Shown here in pieces: positions 51,094 through 60,060 of a DNA stretch of 64,000 bases; the stretch's first letter is position 1; every line of letters begins with the position of its first letter. The stretch is from Variovorax sp. V93 (GTDB lineage: Bacteria; Pseudomonadota; Gammaproteobacteria; Burkholderiales; Burkholderiaceae_C). The position numbers and the translations under genes are program-made. The DNA is taken from positions 1,054,001 to 1,118,000 of the forward strand of contig NZ_AP028670.1 of NCBI RefSeq assembly GCF_041154485.1. Direction: 5' to 3'. The notes beneath the pieces were generated by a model. The model was not told the origin of the DNA, searched no databases, and saw only the letters and a list, made by a program, of their open reading frames with translations.

Positions 51094-51690
51094 CTAGCTT
51101 CTCGTCTGCCCGATACCGGCAGCCGGCCACGCCCGCATTGCTACGGCGATCATCTGTTCCATTTCGCTCCTGGTCGCCCCTGCCTGCGGTAAATCCAAAA
51201 CCGCTTGCATCACCCCGAGAAAATACCAAGCCAGCGCGGCGACATCGGCCCCCCGGGGCAGTTCTCCACCTGCAATTGCTTCCCGGAGCAGGTCCTCGAG
51301 CAGATGGCGCTGCTGACTCATCCCCGAGATTGCCGCTTTCCGTCCTTCCGGCGGCAGATCGACGAGCTCGGCACAACTTCGTGCGAGCAGGCAACCCGGC
51401 GGTCGACGAGACCCCGTGGGCAGCAGCCCGCGCAGCAGGGCCTCGAGCCGCGCGCGCGAACTGCCGCCCTCGTGCGACTTCATCCTGCGCAGCACCCGAT
51501 CCGTATAGGTTGCCAGTGCGGCCTGGAACAGGCCGTCCTTGTCCCGAAAACGCTGGTAAAGGCTCGAACGCGACAGTCCGGTCGCCTCCGTCAGCACATG
51601 GATCGTCGTCGCCGCGTATCCGTGACGCCAGAAGGCATCCACGGCGGCATCCATGACGGCGCCTTCGTCGTACTGTGGCTTTCCGCTCAT
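51094..51690 (-). CDS. TetR-family transcription regulator
   Basis: 198 residues. The N-terminal HTH is YDEGAVMDAAVDAFWRHGYAATTIHVLTEATGLSRSSLYQRFRDKDGLF in outline. It is divergent from an NmrA-like gene, with two inverted repeats of TTGGAA/TTCCAA and ATGGA/TCCAT type between them. The C-terminal part is of the TetR_C family seen with quinone- or aldehyde-response regulators. It converges with the FAH gene across a 91-bp gap. Confidence 0.9.
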   Translation of the reverse strand: MSGKPQYDEGAVMDAAVDAFWRHGYAATTIHVLTEATGLSRSSLYQRFRDKDGLFQAALATYTDRVLRRMKSHEGGSSRARLEALLRGLLPTGSRRPPGCLLARSCAELVDLPPEGRKAAISGMSQQRHLLEDLLREAIAGGELPRGADVAALAWYFLGVMQAVLDLPQAGATRSEMEQMIAVAMRAWPAAGIGQTRS

Positions 51691-51710
51691 TTGAAGAAGT
51701 CTTTGACAAG

Positions 51711-51728
51711 TTGGAATAATCGTTCCAA
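51711..51728. promoter_or_regulatory. TetR operator 1
   Basis: TTGGAA-TAATCG-TTCCAA, a perfect 6-bp inverted repeat 20 bp before the tetR start. Confidence 0.7.
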
Positions 51729-51733
51729 GATAT

Positions 51734-51751
51734 ATGGACCGCTCGTTCCAT
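51734..51751. promoter_or_regulatory. TetR operator 2
   Basis: ATGGA-N8-TCCAT, a related repeat 23 bp from operator 1. It overlaps an in-frame ATG at 51750, which supports the later start at 51774 for the NmrA-like gene. Confidence 0.6.
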
Positions 51752-51773
51752 GATACTTCTTGAAGGCGCAGAC

Positions 51774-52661
51774 ATGCTCGACCGTTCGAACTCCAGTCCC
51801 AGAAAAAGACCTCGGATTGCCATTGCGGGTGCGACAGGACGCGTTGGGGTCAGATTGACGGCGCTGCTCGCCGACGATCCGGTCGATCTCGTCGTGCTGA
51901 CGCGCCAGTCCAGCCCAGCGCAACTGCCCGAAGGGGTGGCCATTTCCAAGATCGACTTCAAACGCGCTGAGACGCTCGGCAGGGCCCTGCGCGGCGTCGA
52001 CCGGCTCTTCATCGCGCATGGCACTTCCCTCGAACAGGTCGCCAACGAAATCGCGTTGATCGATGCAGCCGTCGCAGCAGGCGTTCGGCACATTGTCAAA
52101 CTGTCTGGCCTCGGTCCTGCAACCCGGCTTCTTCCCCTCGCTTGGCATATGCAGATCGAGGCGCACCTGGCACGGCAGCCGATCGCATCTACGGTCTTGC
52201 GGCCGACGACCTTCCCCGATGTGCTCAAGCGCGTGGGGCCGCACATCGCCACCGGTTTCTGGGCTGGCGCCGCAGGGAATGGCCGGGTGAACTTCATCGA
52301 TACCCGCGACGTTGCCGAGGTGGCCCGCATCGGGTTGCTCGAGGAGATCGAACCAACGTCGCAACGTGCGTACCACCTGTCTGGTCCACGCGCATGGACC
52401 ATGAAGCAGGTGGCAGAGGAGTTGGCCCGCCTGCTCGGGCATCCGGTCACCTATGTCGACCGTTCGCCTGCCGAGCAGCGGCAGGCGCTGCTCGGCGCCG
52501 GGCTTTCTCCCTTGGTAGCCGATCTTCTGGTTGGCCTCGACCAGATGTTCCGCGAGTCAACGATCTCCGAAACAACGTCGACGGTCGAGGAACTGACCGG
52601 AAAAGTTCCTCGCTCGTTGACCGAGTGGTTGACCGACAACCTCAGCGAATTTCGAGCCTGA
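51774..52661 (+). CDS. NmrA-like NAD(P)-binding protein
   Basis: 295 residues from the ATG at 51774, with GAAGG 7 bp upstream; an ATG at 51750 lies within the operator. The Rossmann start IAIAGATGRVGVRLTALL is followed by FIAHGTSLEQVANEIALIDAAVAAGVRHIVKLSG, typical of NmrA/QOR2-type sensors or quinone reductases. No SDR catalytic Tyr-Lys pair is seen. Together with the TetR gene this is a small redox-response pair. About 258 bp without a convincing gene follow, ending in the operator before the monooxygenase. Confidence 0.85.
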   Translation: MLDRSNSSPRKRPRIAIAGATGRVGVRLTALLADDPVDLVVLTRQSSPAQLPEGVAISKIDFKRAETLGRALRGVDRLFIAHGTSLEQVANEIALIDAAVAAGVRHIVKLSGLGPATRLLPLAWHMQIEAHLARQPIASTVLRPTTFPDVLKRVGPHIATGFWAGAAGNGRVNFIDTRDVAEVARIGLLEEIEPTSQRAYHLSGPRAWTMKQVAEELARLLGHPVTYVDRSPAEQRQALLGAGLSPLVADLLVGLDQMFRESTISETTSTVEELTGKVPRSLTEWLTDNLSEFRA

Positions 52662-52880
52662 GCTCTCCATTCCCCGCCCGCCAGGAATCGAAGCATCGCG
52701 CGCAGGCACGCCGGCGCCCGAGTTGGCCCACTGGCGCGATTCCGAAACGGCACCTGCGTCGGTCCGTGGGAACCATCAGCGCATTGCGGCCCGCGCGGAA
52801 TACAAGTGAACGAACCATCAGGTCAATCGCGGTCAGACCCTCCGAAGGAGAAGAACCCTCAATTTACGGGTTTTCCATAG

Positions 52881-52896
52881 GTAAATATAGATTTAC
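52881..52896 (+). promoter_or_regulatory. TAAAT-N4-ATTTA operator before the monooxygenase operon
   Basis: GTAAAT-ATAG-ATTTAC is a perfect inverted repeat in an AT-rich patch, 23 bp before the ATG of the monooxygenase. The core TAAAT-N4-ATTTA (52882-52895) recurs at 58742-58755 before the thiolase operon. Confidence 0.65.
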
Positions 52897-52919
52897 TTTT
52901 AACGGAGAAGCGGCGTGTA

Positions 52920-54644
52920 ATGGATTCCCATGTGAGCAGCGAGCGCGCTCCAGAGTCCGCCTTGCCGGTCCAAAAACCCGCGGCGACCCGCGCCACGGCT
53001 TTGCTCTCCGAACCGAAAGACCCAGGAATGAACGCATCCAATCAGGCCATGTCGCTCGACGTCGTCATCGTCGGAGCCGGCTTCGCCGGCCTCTACCAGC
53101 TGTACCGCGCCCGCAAGGCAGGACTGACCGCCCGCGTGATCGAGGCGGGCGAGGACGTCGGCGGCACCTGGTACTGGAATCGCTACCCCGGCGCCCGATG
53201 CGACGTCGAAAGCCTCGACTACTCCTTCTCCTTCGACAAGGAACTCGAGCAGGAATGGACTTGGAGCGAGCGCTATGCGACGCAGCCGGAAATCCTTCGG
53301 TACATCCAACATGTCGCCGAGCGCTTCGATCTGGCGCGCGACATCCAGTTCCGCACACGCGTGACTCGCGCAGTCTTTGACGAGCAGCGAAAGCGCTGGA
53401 CCGTGGGGACGGACGCTGGCGAATCGTTCGACGCGCAGTTCTGTGTCCTGGCCACCGGATGCCTGTCGATCGCCCAGGCGCCGGATTTCAAGGGCCTGTC
53501 CAGTTTTGCCGGCAAGTGGTACCACAGCGCCGATTGGCCCAAAGAGGGCGTCGACTTCACCGGCAAGCGAGTCGGCGTGATCGGCACCGGGTCCAGCGGC
53601 GTGCAGATGATTCCGCTGATCGCGGAGCAGGCTGACCAGTTGACCGTGTTCCAGCGCACCGCCAACTTCAGCGTGCCGGCCCAGAACGAATCGCTGGACG
53701 AAGAGGCTGTCCGACATGCCAAGGCCCACTATGGTGAGCGGCGGGCCTCCGCGCGTGAAAGCAGCAACGGCCTCTATCTGGAGGCCAACGACAAATCGGC
53801 GCTGGAAGTTTCCGAAGACGAGAGGTTGCGCGAGTTCGAGTTCCGATGGAAGGGCGCCGGTGGCGGGTTCCGGATGCTGCGCGCCTTCAACGATTTGCTG
53901 CTCAATGAAACGGCCAATGCGTACGCTGCCGACTTCGTGCGATCGAAGATCCGGGCGATCGTGCGCGACCCGAAGGTGGCGGAACTGCTTTGCCCGAAAA
54001 AGGACCTGCGGTTCGGCACCAAGCGCCTCTGTGTCGACTCCGGCTACTACGAAACCTTCAACCGGCCCAATGTGACCCTGGTCGACGTGAAGGCTGCGCC
54101 GATCGAGGAAGTGACGCCGCGCGGGCTGCGCACCACCGAGGGTGAGCATGACCTGGACGTCCTCGTGTTTGCCACCGGTTTCGACGCCATGACGGGCGCG
54201 CTGCGCGCCATCGATATCCGTGGCATCGGAGGGCAATCGCTGCGCGAGCGATGGACGCACGGTCCGCGTACCTACCTGGGCATCTCATGCGCCGGATTCC
54301 CGAACATGTTCATCATCGCGGGGCCTGGCAGCCCGTCGGTGCTCAGCAACGTCGTGCACTCCATCGAAGAGCACGTTGATTGGGTCACCCGGCTGATTCA
54401 GCATGCGCGCAAGCGCAGCGCAGACCGCATCGAGGCCGAGGCCGAGGCGGAGAACGACTGGGTCCACCACGTCAACGAGGTGGCTGACCGCACGCTCTAC
54501 CCACGCGGCAATTCATGGTACGTCGGCGCCAACATCCCCGGCAAGCCTCGCGTCTTCATGCCGTATGTGGGCGGCGTGCCCGCCTACCGCAAGATTCTCA
54601 AAGAGGTGGCCGAAAGTGGTTATCGAGGGCTCGTGTTTTCCTGA
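52920..54644 (+). CDS. Baeyer-Villiger type flavin monooxygenase
   Basis: 574 residues. The FAD motif VIVGAGFAGLY is at about residues 49-59, the BVMO fingerprint FxGxxxHxxxWP reads FAGKWYHSADWP at 196-207, and the NADPH motif VGVIGTGSSGVQ follows. Such enzymes insert oxygen next to a ketone, giving an ester or lactone. A 40-residue N-terminal extension precedes the FAD domain; an internal ATG at about residue 37 or 44 is a possible alternative start. The esterase and acyl-CoA genes that follow make a ketone-degradation pathway likely. Confidence 0.92.
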   Translation: MDSHVSSERAPESALPVQKPAATRATALLSEPKDPGMNASNQAMSLDVVIVGAGFAGLYQLYRARKAGLTARVIEAGEDVGGTWYWNRYPGARCDVESLDYSFSFDKELEQEWTWSERYATQPEILRYIQHVAERFDLARDIQFRTRVTRAVFDEQRKRWTVGTDAGESFDAQFCVLATGCLSIAQAPDFKGLSSFAGKWYHSADWPKEGVDFTGKRVGVIGTGSSGVQMIPLIAEQADQLTVFQRTANFSVPAQNESLDEEAVRHAKAHYGERRASARESSNGLYLEANDKSALEVSEDERLREFEFRWKGAGGGFRMLRAFNDLLLNETANAYAADFVRSKIRAIVRDPKVAELLCPKKDLRFGTKRLCVDSGYYETFNRPNVTLVDVKAAPIEEVTPRGLRTTEGEHDLDVLVFATGFDAMTGALRAIDIRGIGGQSLRERWTHGPRTYLGISCAGFPNMFIIAGPGSPSVLSNVVHSIEEHVDWVTRLIQHARKRSADRIEAEAEAENDWVHHVNEVADRTLYPRGNSWYVGANIPGKPRVFMPYVGGVPAYRKILKEVAESGYRGLVFS

Positions 54645-54768
54645 AGCACCTTGAACACACATTGACTGGCATCAGTCATGACGATTCAGAGACGCACACG
54701 GATGCAGGCCGCGGCCGTCGCTTTGGGTGCACCAGTGCGATGAGCGGCTCGCGTCCATCCGCAACCGC

Positions 54769-55725
54769 ATGAACACTTCTCCTGCCATCGAACTGGATCC
54801 ACAACTGCGTGCCGCCCTCGGCGAAGCAGCGAGGCTGTCCGAGTCCATCGGGCCACCTGCACCTGGAATCGACGGCCTGCGCGAACATGCGGCGTGCAGT
54901 CGCCGACACTGGAACCAGGGCGGCCCCGACGTCCCGTACGGGGAGCGCACCGTCCCCGGACCGAAGCGTGAGATCCCCGTCGTCATTTACCGTCGGCGCG
55001 CCTCCCGGGCGCCCCTTCCGGTGTTCGTGTACCTGCACGGTGGCGGCTTCACGATCGGCGACCAGTGGGCCAACGACCGCCAGATGCGTGAACTGGCGCA
55101 GGCATGGGGAGGCGTGGTCGTCAGCGCGGACTACCTGCATGTGCCGGAGCACGTGTTTCCATCCGCCGTGGAGGAATTTGCGGCCCTGCTGTGCTGGCTG
55201 CATCGGCACGGCAACGCCTGGGGCATCGACGGCGAGCGCATTGCGATTGGCGGCACGTCGGCGGGGGCCGTGGTGGCGTTCGGCGCGGCCGTGGCGCTCG
55301 CCGGCCCCGGCTGGCTGCGCGCTGCCGTGGGGGTGGTGGGGGCATTCGCGGCCGATCCCGATAGCCCGTCGATGCGAAGCTATGGCGACGTGGGCCTGTT
55401 TCCAGCGGCCGCCGCGGTGGCGCCCATGTTCGCCAACTACCTGCCGGGGACCGGCGACCGGGATGATCCACGTGCGAATCTGCTGCTTGCGGATCCCGCG
55501 CTCTTGCCACCCACTTTCCTTGCCGCGGCGGAATACGATGTGTTCCGGGACGGGTCCACTGCACTGGCGCAGCGGCTACGAGGGGCCGGCCGGCTGCACG
55601 CCTGCAAGGTCTACCCAGGCATGTCGCACCTGTTCTTCGGCTTCAGCCGGAGCGTCGAACGCGCCTCGGAATGCGTGCTTGATATCGCCGCATTTCTGCG
55701 CGAGCGGCTGGGGGAGGCCGCGTGA
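54769..55725 (+). CDS. Alpha/beta hydrolase, hormone-sensitive lipase type
   Basis: 318 residues from the ATG at 54769 (MNTSPAIELD); a start 42 bp earlier is possible. VYLHGGGFTIGDQWAND gives the oxyanion loop, IAIGGTSAGAVVAFGAAVAL the nucleophile, DVFRDG the acid and GMSHLFFGF the base. Position after the Baeyer-Villiger enzyme suggests that it hydrolyses the ester or lactone product. The stop overlaps the GTG start of the next gene by 4 bp. Confidence 0.87.
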   Translation: MNTSPAIELDPQLRAALGEAARLSESIGPPAPGIDGLREHAACSRRHWNQGGPDVPYGERTVPGPKREIPVVIYRRRASRAPLPVFVYLHGGGFTIGDQWANDRQMRELAQAWGGVVVSADYLHVPEHVFPSAVEEFAALLCWLHRHGNAWGIDGERIAIGGTSAGAVVAFGAAVALAGPGWLRAAVGVVGAFAADPDSPSMRSYGDVGLFPAAAAVAPMFANYLPGTGDRDDPRANLLLADPALLPPTFLAAAEYDVFRDGSTALAQRLRGAGRLHACKVYPGMSHLFFGFSRSVERASECVLDIAAFLRERLGEAA

Positions 55726-56609
55726 GAACCCTCGACGTTGCCGCACTCCTTGGCTGGCCCTTTCGCGACGTGCATGTCGCGTACGCGCAGGAGCGGACCA
55801 TGCTTCATGCGCTGTGTATTGGTTTGGGCGGTGATCCCTGCGACGAGCGGCAGCTGCGCTACGTTTACGAGCCGAGACTGAAGGCGTTCCCCACGCTCGC
55901 GCTGACTTTGGGTCTGACCGATGACGCCGGATTCCTGCACGACGAGCGCGTCGGGATCGACTTCTCTCGCATGCTGCACGGCCAGACCGGTCTGCGCTGG
56001 CACAAGCCCTTGGCTGCGGTCGGGGAGGTGACCAGCAGATTCGCCATTGAAGGCCTGTCGGACCGCGGAGTTCTCAAGGGCTCCTTGCTGCGCTTTTCCC
56101 GCACGCTCCGGGATCGCGCGACTGGCGACCTGCTCGTCACGGAAACCGGCGTGTACATGCTGCGCGGCAATGGCGGCTTTTCGTCTGGCCTTGACGCCGG
56201 CGAGCCATCCATGGCTCCGGTTCCCATCCCCGCGGGGCCTCGCAGCCAGTGCATGGAACTCGACACACTGCCGCAATCCGCCTTGCTCTACCGCTTGGCG
56301 GCGGGGGACCGCACCGGCCTTCATGCGAGCCCGGCGCTTGCGCGGCAGTCTGGCTTCGAGCGCCCGGTTCTGCAAGGGGGCTGCAGCTTCGGCGTGACCG
56401 CCCACGGTTTGGTTGCCATGTTGTGCGACTACGAAGGCGACCGATTGCGGGCCATGGACGCACGCTTCACAGCCCCGGTCTTTCCAGGCGAGCGCTTGAG
56501 GGTGGAGGTATGGCGCCAGGGGCCGCGCTCAGCGGCCTTCCGCACCACGTCGCTGCCCAGGGGCGTGGTCGTGCTGGACAACGGGACCTGCGAATTCGAA
56601 GCACCATGA
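55722..56609 (+). CDS. MaoC-family double-hotdog enoyl-CoA hydratase
   Basis: 295 residues starting at a GTG in a GTGA overlap with the esterase. Two hotdog halves are seen. The C-terminal one has the hydratase-2 motif in variant form, LAAGDRTGLHASPALARQSGF, keeping the catalytic Asp and His, then RPVLQGGCSFGV where HGL is usual. It resembles the C-terminal hydratase of peroxisomal multifunctional enzyme 2. It should hydrate 2-enoyl-CoA to the (R)-3-hydroxy form. The altered QGG loop may change substrate choice. Confidence 0.82.
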   Translation: MRTLDVAALLGWPFRDVHVAYAQERTMLHALCIGLGGDPCDERQLRYVYEPRLKAFPTLALTLGLTDDAGFLHDERVGIDFSRMLHGQTGLRWHKPLAAVGEVTSRFAIEGLSDRGVLKGSLLRFSRTLRDRATGDLLVTETGVYMLRGNGGFSSGLDAGEPSMAPVPIPAGPRSQCMELDTLPQSALLYRLAAGDRTGLHASPALARQSGFERPVLQGGCSFGVTAHGLVAMLCDYEGDRLRAMDARFTAPVFPGERLRVEVWRQGPRSAAFRTTSLPRGVVVLDNGTCEFEAP

Positions 56610-56655
56610 TTGATTCACTGGGTACATCATTTTTTTTAACTTTGAAGGAGAGCTT

Positions 56656-57324
56656 ATGAACGTTTCGAAAGCCCTGGAGTCGCGATCCGCCGTCCGCGCA
56701 TACTTGGACAAGCCCGTTCCCGCGGATCTGCTCGAGGAGATTCTCGTGGCCGCGGCCCGGTCTCCATCGGGGGGGAACCTCCAGCCGTGGAACGTATGGG
56801 CACTCACGGGCGATCATCTGAATCGGTTCAAGGCCACTGTCGCGGAGAGGGCGCAAGCGAACCCGATGGGGGAAGGCACCGAATACAAGATCTATCCCGA
56901 CAATCTCGCGGAGCCGTACAGGACGCGCCGATTCAAGAATGGCGAGGATCTCTACCGCTCGCTCAACATTCCCCGTGAAGACAAGGCAGCGCGGCTCGGA
57001 CAGTTCGCGAAGAACTTCGGCTTTTTCGGCGCTCCCGTCGGACTCATCTTCACCATCAACCGTCAGATGGAGCCGGGCCAATGGGCGGATCTCGGCATGT
57101 ACATGCAATCCGTGATGCTTCTTGCGCAAGAACATGGATTGAGCACCTGCCCGCAGGAGGCCTGGGCGCTGTGGCACAAGACCATCCGGGAGTTCGTCGG
57201 CCTTTCCCCGGATCTCATGGTGTTCGCCGGCATGGCGCTCGGGTATGCGGACAACAGCCATCCCATCAATCTGTGGCGCAGCGACCGGGCTCCCACGTCG
57301 GAGTTCCTCACGATCCTGAGGTAG
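56656..57324 (+). CDS. Nitroreductase family FMN-dependent oxidoreductase
   Basis: 222 residues with GAAGGAG upstream. RSAVRAYLDKPVPADLLEEILVAAARSPSGGNLQPWNVWAL in outline is the standard nitroreductase start with the FMN-binding Arg and Ser, and CPQEAW and GMALGYAD are typical near the end. In this setting it may reduce an enone or quinone rather than a nitro group. It lies between the MaoC hydratase and the racemase-like gene. Confidence 0.88.
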   Translation: MNVSKALESRSAVRAYLDKPVPADLLEEILVAAARSPSGGNLQPWNVWALTGDHLNRFKATVAERAQANPMGEGTEYKIYPDNLAEPYRTRRFKNGEDLYRSLNIPREDKAARLGQFAKNFGFFGAPVGLIFTINRQMEPGQWADLGMYMQSVMLLAQEHGLSTCPQEAWALWHKTIREFVGLSPDLMVFAGMALGYADNSHPINLWRSDRAPTSEFLTILR

Positions 57325-57336
57325 CGGACGTCTGGC

Positions 57337-58479
57337 ATGAACAGCACCGGACCGCTTCACGGGTACCGCATCGTCGAGTTTGCAGGCAAGGGTCCGGGCC
57401 CTCTGTGCGGCATGTTGCTTGGCGACATGGGCGCGGAAGTGATTCGCATCGAACGGCCCGTCGAGCGGAGCGCAAGTCAGGCATCGGAAGACGCACTCGA
57501 TCTCGTCAACAGGAACCGCCGTTCGGTGGTACTCGATCTGCGGCAGCCGCAGGCACGCACCGCCGCCTTGCGAATCGCAGCGTCGGCCGACGGGTTGATC
57601 GAGGGATTCCGCCCCGGAGTGATGGAGCGGCTGGGGCTCGGGCCGGACGAATGCCTGTCCGCCAACCCACGGCTCGTGTATGGGCGAGTCACGGGGTGGG
57701 GGCAGACTGGCCCGCTCGCCGCCCGCGCCGGACACGACATCAACTACCTCGGGCTCACCGGAGCGCTACATGCCATCGGCCCGCGCGACGGCGCTCCCGT
57801 TCCACCGCTCAACCTGGTTGCTGATTACGGTGGGGGCGCAATGTACCTGGCATTCGGTCTGGTGTGTGGTTTGCTCGAAGCGAAGCAATCCGGCATGGGG
57901 CAGGTGATCGACGTGGCGATGACGGACGCGGTGTCGAATTTGATGACGCCGATCCATGGGCTCCACGGGGCCGGTTGGTGGAAAGACAGGCGCGGGGCCA
58001 ACTTGCTGGACGGAGGCGCGCCCTTCTATGGCGTGCACGAAACCCGCGACGGCGGGTACATGGCCGTCGGTCCCATCGAGCCCGCTTTCTTCGCAGCGTT
58101 CATCCGGCGCCTCGGTCTGTCCGAAGACGAATTCGCCGACCGGATGAATCCAGCCAACTGGCCATCGCATGCGCTCCCGATCCGAGCCGCATTCCGACAG
58201 AAGACGCGTGCGGAATGGGAGGAAGTGTTTGCAGGCAGCGACGCCTGCGTCACGCCCGTGCTGTCGTTGAGCGAAGCGCCCAGCCACCCGCACAACCGGG
58301 CGCGTGGCACCTTTGCGGAGCTGGACGGCCTCGTGCAGCCCGCTGTGGCGCCACGGTTCTCGCGCACGCCCGGCACGCTGCGTTCAGCGCCGCCCGAACA
58401 CGGCGCGGACGGACGCGCGGTCCTTGAAGAGGTCGGGTACGCACCGGAAGAGATCGACAGGATCCTCCAGCCGATCTAG
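57337..58479 (+). CDS. Alpha-methylacyl-CoA racemase-like protein (CaiB/BaiF fold)
   Basis: 380 residues. GKGPGPLCGMLLGDMGAEVIRIERP, AGHDINYLGLTGALHAIG and LVADYGGGAMYLAFGLVCGLLE match the mycobacterial racemase, including the His (AGHDINY) and Asp (VADYGGG) used for proton transfer. The length also fits racemase better than formyl-CoA transferase. A racemase implies 2-methyl-branched acyl-CoA intermediates, as in terpenoid, sterol side-chain or branched alkane breakdown. It ends the monooxygenase operon. Confidence 0.85.
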   Translation: MNSTGPLHGYRIVEFAGKGPGPLCGMLLGDMGAEVIRIERPVERSASQASEDALDLVNRNRRSVVLDLRQPQARTAALRIAASADGLIEGFRPGVMERLGLGPDECLSANPRLVYGRVTGWGQTGPLAARAGHDINYLGLTGALHAIGPRDGAPVPPLNLVADYGGGAMYLAFGLVCGLLEAKQSGMGQVIDVAMTDAVSNLMTPIHGLHGAGWWKDRRGANLLDGGAPFYGVHETRDGGYMAVGPIEPAFFAAFIRRLGLSEDEFADRMNPANWPSHALPIRAAFRQKTRAEWEEVFAGSDACVTPVLSLSEAPSHPHNRARGTFAELDGLVQPAVAPRFSRTPGTLRSAPPEHGADGRAVLEEVGYAPEEIDRILQPI

Positions 58480-58735
58480 CCGTTCGGCATGAACGGCTTG
58501 CGTGCCAACAACTCCTCATTTGCGTGAACTGCCTGCCAGGCGCTGGTCGATGGGGCGCCGCCGCCTGAACAGTGCCGCCGCATGGCCGCGGCGGCGGTTG
58601 AGACGCGACGTGCAGTCCGGGACAGAACATAACAGTGACGGCGTATTCAGTCCTTGATTGCCCGCCTGGACCCCTGACGAGGGCGGTCTCCTCCCTTTGG
58701 AAACTAGGTCCATCCACATATCTCTTGATCTGGAT

Positions 58736-58761
58736 TAAAAATAAATGTACATTTATTTTTA
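58736..58761 (+). promoter_or_regulatory. Perfect 26-bp palindrome before the thiolase operon
   Basis: The region 58736-58761 is a perfect AT-rich palindrome around TAAATGTACATTTA (58742-58755). Its TAAAT-N4-ATTTA core matches the element before the monooxygenase gene. It lies 68 bp before the thiolase start. The rest of the 350-bp gap (58480-58829) shows no gene. Confidence 0.75.
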
Positions 58762-58829
58762 TGGTGCTCATTGCCCCGAAGTGACGGCGCAACCGCAGCC
58801 ATGCCACCTGGTCTAACCAAGGAAAAATT

Positions 58830-60038
58830 TTGGAAGCATTCATCTACGACGCCGTGCGCACGCCACGCGGACGCGGCAAGGCCAACGGGGCGCTGCATAC
58901 GGTCGCGCCGCTCGAACTTGGGGCGGCCGTCCTGAAGGCGCTGCCGCAGCGCGGCGCCTTTTCACCCGACCTGGTGGACGAGGTCATCTTCGGCTGCGTC
59001 GAGGCGGTGGACGATCAGGGTGCCAACTTGGCGCGCTCCGCCGTGCTGGAAGCCGGCTGGGGTGATTCGGTTCCGGGCTTCATGGTCGCAAGATTCTGCG
59101 GCTCTGCCCTGGATGCGGTGAACACCGGCGCCGCCAAGGTCATGTCGGGACAGGCCGACTGCATCGTCGCCGGCGGCGTCGAGATGAATTCTCTCGTGCC
59201 GATGCTGGTGGGCACCGGCGGCCCCTCCGTCAGCGACGTGTTCTTCAACGACCGCGTCATGCAAACACCGCAGGGCGTGGCCGCAGATCTGATCGCCACG
59301 CTCGAGGGGTTCTCGCGCGGCGACGTGGACGCGTTTGCCGCCGCCTCGCACCGCCGTGCCTACGAGGCGAAGAGCGCCGGCGCCTTCCGGCGCTCCATTG
59401 TCCCGGTTCACGACCGCGTGGGCCGCCTGCTGCTGGCCGAAGACGAACTCGTGCGCAACGACGTCACGGCCGAAAGCCTGGGCAAGCTGAAAGCGTCGTT
59501 CGCCGAGAGCGGCCAGAAGTTGGGCTTCGATGCGACCGTCCGCTATCGCTACCCGCAGGTGGACCGCGTCGACCACATCCACCACGCGGGCAATTCGTCG
59601 GGCATCGCCGACGGCGCGTCGGCCGTCCTGATCGGCAACGAAGGCGCGGGCCGGAAGCTGGGACTGGCGCCCCGCGCACGCATCGTGGCCACAGCCACCG
59701 CGGCCAGCGACCCTTGCATCATGCTGACCGCGCCTGTGCCGGCCGCCGTCAAATGCCTGGAGCGTGCGGGGCTGCGCGTTGAAGACATCGATCTGTTCGA
59801 GGTCAATGAAGCCTTCGCATCGGTCGTTCTCCATTTCATGCGCTACATGAAGGTGCCTCACGACAAGGTGAATGTGGTCGGTGGCGCCATTGCGCTGGGC
59901 CATCCGGTGGGTGCCACGGGCGGCATGCTGGTGGGAACCATGGTCGACGAACTGGAGCGCCGCAGTGCCAAGCGCGCGCTGGTGGTGATGTGCACCGGCC
60001 TGGGCATGGCGGTGGCGACCATTGTCGAGCGCGTCTGA
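58830..60038 (+). CDS. Acetyl-CoA acetyltransferase / 3-ketoacyl-CoA thiolase
   Basis: 402 residues. The start is TTG at 58830, following AAGGAAAA and giving MEAFIYDAVRTPRGR, which aligns with normal thiolase N termini; no ATG fits. The nucleophilic Cys90 is in ARFCGSALDAV, NEAFAS and GGAIALGHPVGATGG give the His region, and the second Cys is in MCTGLGM. It performs the last, thiolytic step of beta-oxidation and is probably cotranscribed with the FadB-like gene. Confidence 0.9.
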   Translation: MEAFIYDAVRTPRGRGKANGALHTVAPLELGAAVLKALPQRGAFSPDLVDEVIFGCVEAVDDQGANLARSAVLEAGWGDSVPGFMVARFCGSALDAVNTGAAKVMSGQADCIVAGGVEMNSLVPMLVGTGGPSVSDVFFNDRVMQTPQGVAADLIATLEGFSRGDVDAFAAASHRRAYEAKSAGAFRRSIVPVHDRVGRLLLAEDELVRNDVTAESLGKLKASFAESGQKLGFDATVRYRYPQVDRVDHIHHAGNSSGIADGASAVLIGNEGAGRKLGLAPRARIVATATAASDPCIMLTAPVPAAVKCLERAGLRVEDIDLFEVNEAFASVVLHFMRYMKVPHDKVNVVGGAIALGHPVGATGGMLVGTMVDELERRSAKRALVVMCTGLGMAVATIVERV

Positions 60039-60060
60039 ACGACCACTACAGGAGCATTAC

